Of a DNA stretch of 64,000 nucleotides, positions 37,001 through 46,597 are shown one piece after another. This DNA comes from Fischerella sp. PCC 9431 (GTDB taxonomy: Bacteria > Cyanobacteriota > Cyanobacteriia > Cyanobacteriales > Nostocaceae). The stretch's first letter is position 1, and the number at the start of each line of letters is the position of its first letter. The translations under genes were made by a program, and so were the position numbers. The stretch is taken from contig NZ_KE650771.1 of assembly GCF_000447295.1 (NCBI RefSeq), positions 4,044,282 to 4,108,281 of the forward strand, given 5' to 3'. Below the pieces are notes generated by a model. It was not told the origin of the DNA. It saw only the letters and a list, made by a program, of their open reading frames with translations, and searched no databases.

Positions 37001-38319
37001 TAACCACTGTACTGAATTCGATAAATGCGGTTGTTGGCTTCTTCTGTAAAAATTAGGCTACCGTCGGGTAGGGTTAGTAAACCGACGGGACGCCCCCAAG
37101 TTGTCGGAATGGTGGGGTTTAGGAGAAATCCGGTGAGAAAGTCTTCATAGTATCCTTGCGGACGACCTTCAGCATTAAAAGGAACAAAAACAATTTTATA
37201 ACCAGTACCGCGATCGCGATTCCAAGAACCACGAAAAGCCACAAAAGCGCCATTGCGGTATTTTTCTGGAAAAGTTTGACCGTCGTAAAATTGCAAACCC
37301 AAAGCCGCAGAATGGGCTTGAAACAAGACATCGGGTGTAGTGGTAGTTTTGACTAAATCCGGGCGTTTACTTTTGCCGTTAGTTGCTTGACGCGGATCAA
37401 TATTGTTGGGCGCTAGGTATGCATAAGGCCAGCCGTAGAATTGACCCTGTTGCAGACGTGTCAAATAATCGGGTACTAAGTCATTACCAATACCATCTCG
37501 TTCGTTAACGGTTGTGTAAAGTTGCTTAGTTACTGGGTGAAAATCTAAACCGACTGGGTTACGTAAACCATAGGCAAAAGTCTGTTGATTGGAACCATCC
37601 AAGTTCATCACCTGTACAGAAGCTCGTGGTAAAGCTTCCTCATCTACGTTTGTACCGGAACCAACAGAAACGTATAGTTTTTGACTATCAGGCGAGGCTA
37701 TAACATTGCGTGTCCAGTGCTGATTGTAGCCATAAGCAGGAATATCAGCTATTTTTTGACCATTACCATTAAGTTCTTGCTGACCTTGACTATAAGGAAA
37801 GCGTAGGACTGCATCTGTGTTACCTAAAAAGAAAGAATCGGCTGCAAAAGTCATACCAAAGGGACGATTCAGCCCATTTTTAGCAGTAGCAAAAGTCTTT
37901 TTCACATCAGCCACACCATCACCGTTGGTATCGCGCAGCAAGCGAATGCGGTTTTGTCTAGTTTCAGTCACCAACACATCACCATTGGGAGTTAACGCTA
38001 ACCAACGGGGTGAATCTAAATCGTCTGCAAAAACATTAACTGTAAACCCACGTGGAACCCGCAGTGTCGGGTTAGCAGGAATTGAGACAACTTGAGGTGA
38101 TTTTGAAGCGCTTTTAGTTGCGAAAGGTTTTGGTAAATTTTTCAGATTAATCCGAATGCGTTGAGGTGAGAGTGGTTTAGTGGGGATAACATTTTGAGAC
38201 TGTGGAGAATTCTGTGCTACGGGTGTGGAAGTATCGACAGAAGCACTAGTATTTTGCTCACACGCCACTGCTGTAGTTAGTAGTAAAACTAGCAGTAGGA
38301 AACTCTTAGAAGAATTCAT
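37000..38319 (-). CDS. Sorbosone dehydrogenase-like lipoprotein (PQQ glucose/sorbosone family)
   Basis: 439 residues. A lipobox LLTTAVAC ends the signal peptide at about residue 20. The propeller domain follows: GFTVNVFADDLDSPRWLALTPNGDVLVTETRQNRIRLL, ...GLNRPFGMTF, ...GLRNPVGLDFHP, ...GSWNRDRGTGYKI. The family includes soluble aldose and L-sorbosone dehydrogenases; the true substrate here is unknown. It should be anchored outside the cytoplasm. I start at MNSSKSFLL; longer in-frame starts only add a non-signal segment. Confidence 0.85.
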   Translation of the reverse strand: MNSSKSFLLLVLLLTTAVACEQNTSASVDTSTPVAQNSPQSQNVIPTKPLSPQRIRINLKNLPKPFATKSASKSPQVVSIPANPTLRVPRGFTVNVFADDLDSPRWLALTPNGDVLVTETRQNRIRLLRDTNGDGVADVKKTFATAKNGLNRPFGMTFAADSFFLGNTDAVLRFPYSQGQQELNGNGQKIADIPAYGYNQHWTRNVIASPDSQKLYVSVGSGTNVDEEALPRASVQVMNLDGSNQQTFAYGLRNPVGLDFHPVTKQLYTTVNERDGIGNDLVPDYLTRLQQGQFYGWPYAYLAPNNIDPRQATNGKSKRPDLVKTTTTPDVLFQAHSAALGLQFYDGQTFPEKYRNGAFVAFRGSWNRDRGTGYKIVFVPFNAEGRPQGYYEDFLTGFLLNPTIPTTWGRPVGLLTLPDGSLIFTEEANNRIYRIQYSG

Positions 38320-38407
38320 TACAGTCATCCCATTAAATCCCAGCCCTACATTTACTAAATGTATACTCACAACCAAAATACTGTCCCCAGTCTACAAGTA
38401 GATGTTA

Positions 38408-38700
38408 GGCATTGGGCATCGGGCATTGGGCATTGGGCATTGGGCATTGGGCATTGGGCATTGGGCATTGGGCATCGGGCATTGGGCATTGGGCATTGGG
38501 CATTGGGCATTGGGCATTGGGCATTGGGCATTGGGCATCGGGCATCGGGCATTGGGCATTGGGCATTGGGCATCGGGCATCGGGCATCGGGCATTGGGCA
38601 TTGGGCATCGGGCATCGGGCATTGGGCATGAGGCATTGATGATTCTCCATCTCTCCCTTCCCCCTACTCCCTGCTCCCTGCTTCCTTGTCCTCCTTGTCT
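38408..38700. repeat. Longest heptamer array (GGGCATT/GGGCATC), about 33 units, plus compound tail
   Basis: From 38408 to about 38638 the unit GGGCATY repeats without interruption, varying almost only in the last base (T or C). It ends in GAGGCATTGATGATTCTCC and C-rich units. ORFs on both strands are artefacts of the 7-bp period. Confidence 0.95.
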
Positions 38701-38704
38701 CCCC

Positions 38705-39184
38705 TTATTCAGCTTGACTACAATATTTATTCACTTGTCCCGCAAGTACGTCTGATTGTTTTCCAGCAAATTCGGCTGCTTTGAGGGCGTTGTCGATTTC
38801 ACTTCTGGATATTTGTATTTGTTGTCTACCAGATGTTGAGGCTTTTGCTAGCTTTGCATTATTCAGCGCTTTACCTGCTTTGTTGATGTTTTGACTAAGT
38901 GTTGTAAATACTTTGACAAACCGAGTTTGGTATTCCTTCAGCTTGGGGTCTTTTAAGTTTAATTGCTCAATTTTTTTCGTTTCTGCTTCCAAATCCTTAG
39001 CTAGTTTTAAGCTGGTGATAACCTGAGTACCTTTATTGATTTCTAATAAAGAGTTTCCCTCGTTCACAGCTTTGATTAGTCGCTGACATTGGGAGGCTTT
39101 GCTGTCGTTGCAACCGACTAGCAATAAAGTCAGGCTTACAGTTATGGGAACAATAATATGATTTTTACGACACCCTAAAGACAT
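38705..39184 (-). CDS. Putative lipoprotein
   Basis: 159 residues. A signal with lipobox SLTLLLVGC at about residues 17-25. The mature part is mainly helical and lysine-rich ([50 protein letters not shown]), which suggests a coiled coil. No family recognised. Confidence 0.7.
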   Translation of the reverse strand: MSLGCRKNHIIVPITVSLTLLLVGCNDSKASQCQRLIKAVNEGNSLLEINKGTQVITSLKLAKDLEAETKKIEQLNLKDPKLKEYQTRFVKVFTTLSQNINKAGKALNNAKLAKASTSGRQQIQISRSEIDNALKAAEFAGKQSDVLAGQVNKYCSQAE

Positions 39185-39300
39185 TTACACCCGACCAAAT
39201 TTAATATATGAAATCCAAATAATGTTAACTAATAGTAACTACAGATTCAGTGATTTGGGTTAGAGTTCCGATAATTGGGGATTGGGGGATAGGAAAACTA

Positions 39301-39620
39301 TTTGAAGTGAGAAGGTTTGGGTTTGAAGTGAGAACGTTCTCGTTTCAAGTAAGAAATTTCTCGTTCTAAGTGAGAACGTTCGGGTTTGAAATGAGAAGTT
39401 TGAGGTTTGAAGTGAGAACCTTCTCGTTTCAAGTGAGAAGTTTGGGGTTCTAAGTGAGAATGTTCTTGTTTCAAGTAGGAAATTTCTTGTTTGAAGTGGG
39501 AATGTTCGGGTTTGAAGTGAGAATGTTCGGGTTTGAAATGAGAAGTTTGGGGTTTGGAAGTTGAAATGGGTGAGCGGTTATCCCTCCGGGAGGTTCCGCC
39601 AACGCTCGATATTTGATTGT
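39301..39620 (+). repeat. 21-bp tandem array 2 with conserved 3' tail
   Basis: Twelve units typified by GTTTGAAGTGAGAATGTTCGG, then the tail: GCGGTTATCCCTCCGGGAGG, then CCAACGCTCGATATTTGATT. It stands upstream of the first NACHT gene, whose start is about 80 bp further on. Confidence 0.92.
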
Positions 39621-39702
39621 AGTTGAGAGATGCGTGAGCGATCGCTATAAAATGTCAGTGTCTTTGCTGAATTTTGTCATCTATCGCTAGGATTGGTTAC
39701 AG

Positions 39703-41382
39703 GTGTCAAAATTATACCGGACTTTAACCAAGATGAACGTTGACCCTGTAGTTAGTGCAATGACTAAGATTGCTTCTGCTGGTGTTCCACAACTTACGCG
39801 CCAGGAAGTTGTGATCAAAATTCTCAAAGCTTTAAAGCTTGATCTGAAACAGCCCCCTAAAGATTTTGAGAGTGTTTATAATTACGCTTTAGTAGAGTAT
39901 GCGGTGTTAAAGGATGGCAAGATTAGACCAGAGCATATTCTAAAACTATTTAGAGAAAACGAAATTAAAGAAAGTTTTTGGAAGGCTTTTACTTCAGATG
40001 ATGATGCAAGTTTTATTGACGCAGTATTACATTTTATTGATTCCACTAATTTAGGGGATGAGATCATCCAAGCATTAGGTTTACAAGCAAAACTCGATAT
40101 AAAGTCAGATATTCGTCCTTACATTGAGGATTTTTATCAAGCATTTAACAATGTAGCCAAACGAAGTCTGACACCAGCAGAGATTTTACAATTAAAAGCA
40201 ATTTCGCAGCGCCAGTTTTCGGAAGCAGCTAAAGTAGCAGCTTTGATTCCAGCAGAATTTGAACCACTAATTAAAGAAAAGATTCGCTTGTTTTGTGGAC
40301 GCAAATTTGTCTTTGATGCTTTTGAAGAGTTCCTGAATAAATATACGAAGGGTTATTTTACTATCATCGGTGATGCAGGGATGGGGAAAAGTGCTATAGC
40401 TGCCAAGTATGTTTATGCTAATAAAGCGATTTGTTATTTTAATGTCTTGCAAGATGGACGCAATCGCCCAGATTTATTTCTCAAAAGTATTCGTCAACAG
40501 CTAATAAATCGCTACCAGTTAGAAAATGCCGAGAATGATGATTTATCAGCTTTGTTAGTGAAAGTAAGTTCCAACATTCCTGATGCTGAACGATTAGTGA
40601 TTGTGGTTGATGCGTTGGATGAAGTTGACCAAGAACCAGGAGCAGAAAATATTTTATTTTTACCTAAGACTCTGCCAGATAAAGTTTATTTTTTGCTGAC
40701 TAGACGACGCTATGAGTCTAGTAAAAAGAGGTTATACACTGAGGGAATTGAACAGAAAGAGTTAGATTTAACCGCAAGTCAGTATGTTGATTTCAGCCGT
40801 GAAGATATTCAAGAATATATCCGTTTATTTCTCAACAATGATCCAGATTATAAAGATGGGTTGAGACAGTGGATTCAAGAGCGTGGTATTGCTGATGAAA
40901 ATTTTATTGAGCAAGTAGCCGCTAAGAGTGAAAATAATTTTATGTACCTGCGCTATGTTTTACCGGGAATTGCGCGGGGCTTTTATAATGACTTGAGTTT
41001 AAAGCAATTGCCGGATGGTCTTCAGCAATATTATCAAACTCACTGGATGCGGATGGGGATGAATGACAAACCCCAGGAGATGATGCTAATTGCTCTGTTT
41101 ATTTTAGTAGAAATTGGTACGCCGATACCTTGTGCGATGATCGCTGATATTGCTCAACAGGATGAATATGAGGTGGAAAATATTTTAAATGATTGGGTGG
41201 AATATTTGAAAAAGCAAAGTGTAGATGATGAAATATGCTACAGCATTTATCATGCAAGTTTTTTAGACTTTTTAAAAGCCCAACGAGCATTGCAACCCAA
41301 TAGAAATTTCTTAAAAGAAGTTAATCAGCACATTGTTGATTACTGGGAACGGGAAAGGGGTGAAAATGACGAAGATTGCTAA
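39703..41382 (+). CDS. STAND NTPase, NACHT domain (lacking its sensor)
   Basis: 559 residues. Residues 1-185 form an N-terminal domain I do not recognise, possibly an effector-associated module. The NACHT core has the P-loop GDAGMGKSAIA (about 223-233), Walker B VIVVDALDEVD (about 298-308) and the LTRR sensor. A winged-helix region ends SIYHASFLDFL. Such proteins normally continue into WD40 repeats, but here the frame stops and a second gene carries them, overlapping by 17 bases. NACHT/WD40 proteins act as signalling or phage-defence switches. The start is GTG; ATG at 39736 is an alternative. Confidence 0.82.
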   Translation: MSKLYRTLTKMNVDPVVSAMTKIASAGVPQLTRQEVVIKILKALKLDLKQPPKDFESVYNYALVEYAVLKDGKIRPEHILKLFRENEIKESFWKAFTSDDDASFIDAVLHFIDSTNLGDEIIQALGLQAKLDIKSDIRPYIEDFYQAFNNVAKRSLTPAEILQLKAISQRQFSEAAKVAALIPAEFEPLIKEKIRLFCGRKFVFDAFEEFLNKYTKGYFTIIGDAGMGKSAIAAKYVYANKAICYFNVLQDGRNRPDLFLKSIRQQLINRYQLENAENDDLSALLVKVSSNIPDAERLVIVVDALDEVDQEPGAENILFLPKTLPDKVYFLLTRRRYESSKKRLYTEGIEQKELDLTASQYVDFSREDIQEYIRLFLNNDPDYKDGLRQWIQERGIADENFIEQVAAKSENNFMYLRYVLPGIARGFYNDLSLKQLPDGLQQYYQTHWMRMGMNDKPQEMMLIALFILVEIGTPIPCAMIADIAQQDEYEVENILNDWVEYLKKQSVDDEICYSIYHASFLDFLKAQRALQPNRNFLKEVNQHIVDYWERERGENDEDC

Positions 41383-44248
41383 AAAATCAAGAGCGAAAAC
41401 ATCTTACTCCCAAAAAGCTTATCTGGGCAGATATCCTTATAATCTGATCAACTCGGGAAACTTAGAAAAGTATTATCAACTGCTGACTAACTTTGAATTT
41501 ATCCAAGCCAAAATTAACCATCCTGACTTTGGGGTACAATCGCTAATTGAAGATTATGATTTGTTGGATAAGTCAGAGGTATTAGTAAATCTAGCAAGTT
41601 ATCAGGAGCAGTTTAGGACGCTCAAATTAATACAAGAGACTCTACGGGTATCTGCTCACATTTTGACTCAAGATAAAACACAGCTAGCAGTGCAATTATG
41701 GGGTAGGATACAGTGTTTTGAATTACGAGATATTCAAAAAATCTTGGAGATAGCAAAACAAAGTCAAACTATTTGGTTGCGTCCTTTAACAGCTAGTTTA
41801 ACTCGTCCAGGAGGACGATTGCTACGCACTCTTAGTGGTCATAGTTGTGCAGTAACAGCAGTCGCCGTCACCCCCAATGGCAAGCAAGTAATATCTGCTT
41901 CCACAAATAAGACCGTCAAAGTCTGGGATTTAGCAACGGGTTATGAAATTTTCCCTCTTCCTAGTTATCATGGTCGAGTACAGGCAGTTGCAGTTACCCA
42001 TGATAGTAAAAAGTTGATATCTGCTTCCATAAATAAGACTCTCAAAATTTGGGATTTAGCAACAGGTGATGAAATTTCCACTCTTTCTGGTCATAGTGCC
42101 TGGATTAATGGAATTGCTGTCACCCCTGATAATAAGCAAGTGGTATCTTGTTCCTTAGATAAAACTCTTATAGTCTGGGATTTAGCAACAGGTAATAAAA
42201 TTTTTACTCTATCTGGTCATCGTGATTCAGTTAATGCAATTGCAATCACTCCTGATGGGTTAAATGTGGTTTCTGCTTCTGATGACAACACTCTCAAAGT
42301 TTGGAATTTAAGAACAGGAAAGGAAATACTTTCCTTTAACGGTCATATTAGCTCAGTAGTTGCAGTAGCTATAGCACTCAATGGCAAAAGGATTATTTCT
42401 GCTTCATCAAATAACCATCTTAAAATCTGGAACTTAGATACAGGAAAGGTACTGTTCAAACCACGTCATCATCTCGATCCAGTAATTGCAGTAGCCGTTA
42501 TTCCTGACGGATTCAGGGTTGTTTCCCATTCTGCAAACAATGCTCTCACAATCTGGAATCCGGAAACAGGGGAAGAACTTTTCCAACTCACTGATCATAG
42601 CGCTTCGGTAAATGCGGTTGTTTTCACTCAGGATGGGAAGCAATTGATTTCTGCTTCTGATGACAATACTCTCAAAGTTTGGAATCTGGAAACAAAGGAG
42701 GAACTACTTACTCCTACAGCTCATAGCAACTCAGTAAATGCTGTTGCTGTCACACCCAATGGAAAGCAAGTGATTTCTGCCTCTGCTGACAAAACTCTCA
42801 AAGTTTGGAACCTAGAAACAAGGAAAGAAGTAATCACCCTGACTGGTCATACAGCCTCTGTAAATGCAATTGCCATTACACCAGATGGCAAAAGAGTCAT
42901 TTCTGCTTCCGATGACAAAACTCTCAAGGTTTGGATTTTAAAGCAAAAGCAAACTTTTCTTTTATCTTTAATTAATTGGATAACAATAAGGGAAGTGCGT
43001 AACTTTGCTGGCCATGTTGCTTCTGTCAAAGCAGTCACTATCACTGCCGATGGTAAGCAGGTGATTTCTGCTGGCGATGACAAAACTCTTAAAGTTTGGG
43101 ATTCTAAAACAGGCAAAACGCTTGTAACCCTTCCTGTTAGTCACGAATCAGTTAACGAAAAGTTTGAAATTTTATATTCAAAAACAGAGGAAAAAATAAA
43201 TCTAAACTTAAAAAAAGATCTTAAATCTACCTCCGATGGTAAATGGTGGATTTTTGTTTCAAATCATGGTGAAAATATTAAAGTTATGGAGCAGGGAGAA
43301 GAAAGAAGATCGTATACTTTGAAAAATTATGGAAGAAAAGTAAAAAAAGCTATTCTTAGTCTAGACGGGAAGATAGAAATTTCTGATTTATGGCAACCTG
43401 AAATAATAATCTTAGAATTATCAAATGGCTTAAATATTGAGTGGGATATGGGGTATTGTCAAACTTTTACAATCAAGTATTTGGGTACAGGAGAAGAATT
43501 AAAGCTAAATTTATTTGGAAAAAATTTCGTTGTAACTTCTGATTTAAAATGGTTAATTATTGTAGAACATTTCATCGTTAGTACTCATAAAATAAAAAAA
43601 CAATCATCTAGCTTTAGCGTTGATAAGAGTGTAAGTACTCTGCACCTTGACTCATATGGTCACTTAAGTAAATTCAGTAAAGACCTCGCTTTTCCTACTC
43701 ATAAAGAATCGATAAATACGGTTGCTATAATTTCCAATGGTACACAGGTGATTTCTGGCTCATCTGATACCACTCTAAAAATTTGGAATTTATTCACAGG
43801 AGAAAAACAAGTTATCACTAAACAAGAACAACATACTCTTACAGGACATAGTCTTGCAGTAAGATCTGTTGCTATCACACCTAATGGCAAGCAGATAGTT
43901 TCTGCTTCTGATGACAAATCTCTTAAAGTCTGGAATATAGAATCTGGAAAAGAACCATTCACTGTGACCACCTTGAGTGGTCATGGAGATTCAGTAAGAG
44001 CTGTTGCTGTCAACCCCAATGGCAGGCAAGTAGTTTCTGGCTCAGATGATAATACCCTCAGAGTCTGGGATTTAGAATCGCAACAGGTCATTGCTAAATT
44101 TACAGGAGACAGTCCTATTCTTTGCTGTGCTGTTGCACCAGACGGCGTAACAATTGTCGCAGGAGACGCTTCAGGTAGGGTGCATTTTTTGCGTCTTGAA
44201 GGGATGGGAGGTGAAGAAACACGGGGAGGCGGTGATAGAAACGGATAA
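41366..44248 (+). CDS. WD40-repeat protein, 14 blades, partner of the upstream NACHT gene
   Basis: 960 residues. Residues 10-145 resemble the helical linker found between NACHT and WD40 in single-chain STAND proteins (INSGNLEKYYQLLTNFEFIQAKI...). Ten WD40 repeats follow, then about 190 residues without clear WD signatures, then four more repeats. That gives 14, enough for two seven-bladed propellers with an insertion in the second. It would be the ligand-sensing half. The ATG lies in the +1 frame within the upstream gene, favouring coupled translation. The end (GMGGEETRGGGDRNG) looks repeat-derived. Confidence 0.82.
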   Translation: MTKIAKKSRAKTSYSQKAYLGRYPYNLINSGNLEKYYQLLTNFEFIQAKINHPDFGVQSLIEDYDLLDKSEVLVNLASYQEQFRTLKLIQETLRVSAHILTQDKTQLAVQLWGRIQCFELRDIQKILEIAKQSQTIWLRPLTASLTRPGGRLLRTLSGHSCAVTAVAVTPNGKQVISASTNKTVKVWDLATGYEIFPLPSYHGRVQAVAVTHDSKKLISASINKTLKIWDLATGDEISTLSGHSAWINGIAVTPDNKQVVSCSLDKTLIVWDLATGNKIFTLSGHRDSVNAIAITPDGLNVVSASDDNTLKVWNLRTGKEILSFNGHISSVVAVAIALNGKRIISASSNNHLKIWNLDTGKVLFKPRHHLDPVIAVAVIPDGFRVVSHSANNALTIWNPETGEELFQLTDHSASVNAVVFTQDGKQLISASDDNTLKVWNLETKEELLTPTAHSNSVNAVAVTPNGKQVISASADKTLKVWNLETRKEVITLTGHTASVNAIAITPDGKRVISASDDKTLKVWILKQKQTFLLSLINWITIREVRNFAGHVASVKAVTITADGKQVISAGDDKTLKVWDSKTGKTLVTLPVSHESVNEKFEILYSKTEEKINLNLKKDLKSTSDGKWWIFVSNHGENIKVMEQGEERRSYTLKNYGRKVKKAILSLDGKIEISDLWQPEIIILELSNGLNIEWDMGYCQTFTIKYLGTGEELKLNLFGKNFVVTSDLKWLIIVEHFIVSTHKIKKQSSSFSVDKSVSTLHLDSYGHLSKFSKDLAFPTHKESINTVAIISNGTQVISGSSDTTLKIWNLFTGEKQVITKQEQHTLTGHSLAVRSVAITPNGKQIVSASDDKSLKVWNIESGKEPFTVTTLSGHGDSVRAVAVNPNGRQVVSGSDDNTLRVWDLESQQVIAKFTGDSPILCCAVAPDGVTIVAGDASGRVHFLRLEGMGGEETRGGGDRNG

Positions 44249-44272
44249 ATAAAAAGTGATTCAATAATAGTT

Positions 44273-44836
44273 TTATCGCCCGAAAATTTCATCGACAGTG
44301 ACCATGACATCAGAGAAAGCTTGAATTGATAAAGTTTGACCCCGCGTCAACTTCTGCATATTTTGATAGCTATCAGTTGCAGGTTCTCGATATACTTCGA
44401 TAATTTGCTCGTTAATATCTACTAACCAAACTTCTATTATTTTTGCTTGTGCATATAAAGGAATTTTCTCTTCTCGGTCATAGTTAACAGTCGAATCAGC
44501 TACTTCAATCAACAAAAAAATATCCTGGGGTTGGGGGTGCGCGGTTTCATAAAAATCATCACGGGGTTTGAGTAATGCAACATCTGGCTGAGGTTCGGAA
44601 TTATTGTTCAATGCCACTGGATTTTGAGAAGCAAGTATAATGCGTTTTCCTAACAACTGCACCAACAAATTCACAAGTCGATTTACACAAGCTGCATGTT
44701 TTGTCCCAATTGGTGACATTTCAATAATCTCTCCCCGAATCAATTCCACTCGGTCATCCTCTGTAAGAATTCCCGACTCAATCATTTTATGATATTGCTC
44801 AACTGTGAATTTTCGTCTTAATAACTGCACAGTCAT
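44273..44836 (-). CDS. Uma2-family (DUF820) endonuclease-like protein
   Basis: 187 residues: FTVEQYHKMIESGILTEDDRVELIRGEIIEMSPIG, PQPDVALLKPR, LLIEVADSTVNYDREEKIPLYAQAKIIEVWLVD. This is the Uma2/DUF820 restriction-endonuclease-like fold with D...E-V catalytic spacing. The family is very abundant in cyanobacteria; function unproven. GGAGGTGATC lies immediately before ATG at 44836, deciding the start. Confidence 0.88.
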   Translation of the reverse strand: MTVQLLRRKFTVEQYHKMIESGILTEDDRVELIRGEIIEMSPIGTKHAACVNRLVNLLVQLLGKRIILASQNPVALNNNSEPQPDVALLKPRDDFYETAHPQPQDIFLLIEVADSTVNYDREEKIPLYAQAKIIEVWLVDINEQIIEVYREPATDSYQNMQKLTRGQTLSIQAFSDVMVTVDEIFGR

Positions 44837-44896
44837 GATCACCTCCACTGTCTCTTGTACCTCAATTATGTAGTAACCAATGACTAAAGCAACATT

Positions 44897-46075
44897 ATGA
44901 ACTCATCACCCAAACCACCCACTACAACTAATCCCAGAGGACATCCAAGGGAATTTGAGGAAATTATTATTCAAAAAAGCCATAACTTTGTCGATCGCAC
45001 ATTTATATTCACAGCGATTAACGAATTTTTCCACCGCTATCATCGGGGTTATTTCACAATCATTGGCGCACCCGGTAGCGGCAAAAGTGCTATCCTCGCT
45101 AAGTATGTGACAGACAATCCTGATGTTGTTTATTACAATGCCGAAGTTGAGGGTAAAAATCAGGCTGGCGAATTTCTCACAAATATATGCACACAATTAA
45201 TTTATCAATACTCTCTTAATTACACCTCTCTTCCTGAAAACGCTATTGAAGGAAGTTGGTTTTTGTCTCTCCTCCTCCAACAAATCAGCGAGTCTTTAGC
45301 ACCAAATCAAAAACTGATCATTGCAATTGATGGATTACATTGCATCGACCGCACTACTCAACCTCAAAGTACAAATTTGTTTTATCTCCCCCGCTATCTC
45401 CCCGATGGGGTTTATTTTCTCCTCACCCGTCGTCCTTTTCTGCGAGAAAAATCCGGTTTATTAATTGAAACGCCATCACAAACTCTTAATTTAGGCGATT
45501 ATTCAGAAGAAAATCACCAAGCTATCAAAGCATATATTCAGAAATACCTAACTTCCCCAACTCTCCCAGAAGAGAAGAAATCAAATCTCAAATCTTGGCT
45601 AAGTAATCACCATCTCAGCGAACAAGAATTTAGCAATAACCTCTGTTGTGAAGCGGAAAATCATTTTATGTACGTTAGCGAGATGATAAATGCTATTGCT
45701 GAGGGTTTGAATCCCGAACCATTCCACCACAATCAATTCCCCCCAAATTTAGAAGCATACTATCAGCAGCATTTACAAAAAATGATTGCTTCTACACAAC
45801 AGGAAGATTTTAGCCTAGCTGTGCTGCATGTTTTATCCCAGGAACCACAACTAATATCTGTAGAAGCGTTGGCTCATATCCTTAATACAGATGAATATGA
45901 AATTGAGGAAGTACTGGAAAATTGGCGAGAGTTCTTACAGCTACAACAAATTGGAGATGAAACTCGTTACAGTCTTTACCATTCCAGCTTTCGTCACTGG
46001 TTGAATAAACAAGGGGACGGGGAACGGGGATCGGGGATCGGGGATTGGGGATCGGGGAATAGGAAAACAGTTTGA
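44897..46075 (+). CDS. Truncated NACHT-type protein with degenerate Walker B
   Basis: 392 residues. It starts directly with the NACHT domain: P-loop GAPGSGKS at 57-64, then LIIAIDGLHCIDR near 142-152, where the second acidic residue of Walker B is replaced (DGLHC instead of DALDE). It continues through the winged-helix region to SLYHSSFRHWLNKQ and then reads into G-rich heptamer DNA for its last about 18 residues ([15 protein letters not shown]). No WD40 domain follows. It resembles the first NACHT gene with both ends lost and may be inactive or dominant-negative. Confidence 0.7.
   Translation: MNSSPKPPTTTNPRGHPREFEEIIIQKSHNFVDRTFIFTAINEFFHRYHRGYFTIIGAPGSGKSAILAKYVTDNPDVVYYNAEVEGKNQAGEFLTNICTQLIYQYSLNYTSLPENAIEGSWFLSLLLQQISESLAPNQKLIIAIDGLHCIDRTTQPQSTNLFYLPRYLPDGVYFLLTRRPFLREKSGLLIETPSQTLNLGDYSEENHQAIKAYIQKYLTSPTLPEEKKSNLKSWLSNHHLSEQEFSNNLCCEAENHFMYVSEMINAIAEGLNPEPFHHNQFPPNLEAYYQQHLQKMIASTQQEDFSLAVLHVLSQEPQLISVEALAHILNTDEYEIEEVLENWREFLQLQQIGDETRYSLYHSSFRHWLNKQGDGERGSGIGDWGSGNRKTV
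46015..46064. repeat. GGGGATC heptamers at the end of the second NACHT gene
   Basis: Tandem GGGGATC/GGGGATT units form the last codons of the NACHT gene and its stop region, showing that the gene's original 3' end has been lost or replaced. Confidence 0.8.
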
Positions 46076-46080
46076 AGTAA

Positions 46081-46182
46081 TACCAATTTGAAAAAAGAAT
46101 GCGACAGATAAATTTTGTTGTAGAGACGCGATTTATCGCGTCTCATATTCTGAATGTGTCGCAAACATTTTTTGAATCGGTA
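46081..46182. mobile_element. 102-bp MITE-like element with TAA target duplication
   Basis: Ends TACCAATTTGAAAAAAGAAT and (reverse-complemented) TACCGATTCAAAAAATGTTT pair over 26 bp with several mismatches. It is flanked by TAA at 46078-46080 and 46183-46185. Inside is a perfect hairpin GAGACGCGAT / ATCGCGTCTC. Removing it restores the continuous GAAGTAAGAAGG of the 21-bp array. Confidence 0.8.
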
Positions 46183-46597
46183 TAAGAAGGTTCTTGTTTC
46201 AAGTAGGAAGTTTCTCGTTTCAGGTGAGAATGTTCTTGTTTGAAGTGGGAAGTTTCTCGTTTCAGGTGAGAACGTTCGGGTTTGAAGTGAGAATGTTCGG
46301 GTTTGAGGTGAGAATGTTCGGGTTTGAAGTGAGAATGTTCGGGTTTGAAGTGGGAACGTCCAGGTTTGAAGTGAGAAGTTTGGGGTTTGAAGTGAGAATG
46401 TTCTTGTTTCAGGTGAGAATGTTCGGGTTTGAAGTGAGAACGTCCAGGTTTGAAATGAGAAGTTTGGGGTTCGGAAGTTGAAATGACTGTACGATTGTCC
46501 CTCCGGGATGTTCCGTCAACTGATATCTTGCATCAACCCCATATATTAATACGGTTCAGTTAAGATTTTGATCCTCCCTAGCCCCCCTTAAAAAGGC

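Noticed and set aside
38359-38755. Six overlapping ORFs of (MPNAQCP)n and (GIGHWAL)n type
   Set aside because: A pure heptamer repeat has period 21 in protein terms and stays open in all frames; no independent sign of coding.
39301-39620. CRISPR array
   Set aside because: Units are contiguous 21-bp copies with no unique spacers and no cas genes nearby.
21885-46075. Calling the whole Dnd-to-STAND interval one prophage or integrative element
   Set aside because: No integrase, attachment repeats, tRNA target or phage genes were seen, and ordinary chromosomal genes lie between the two loci.
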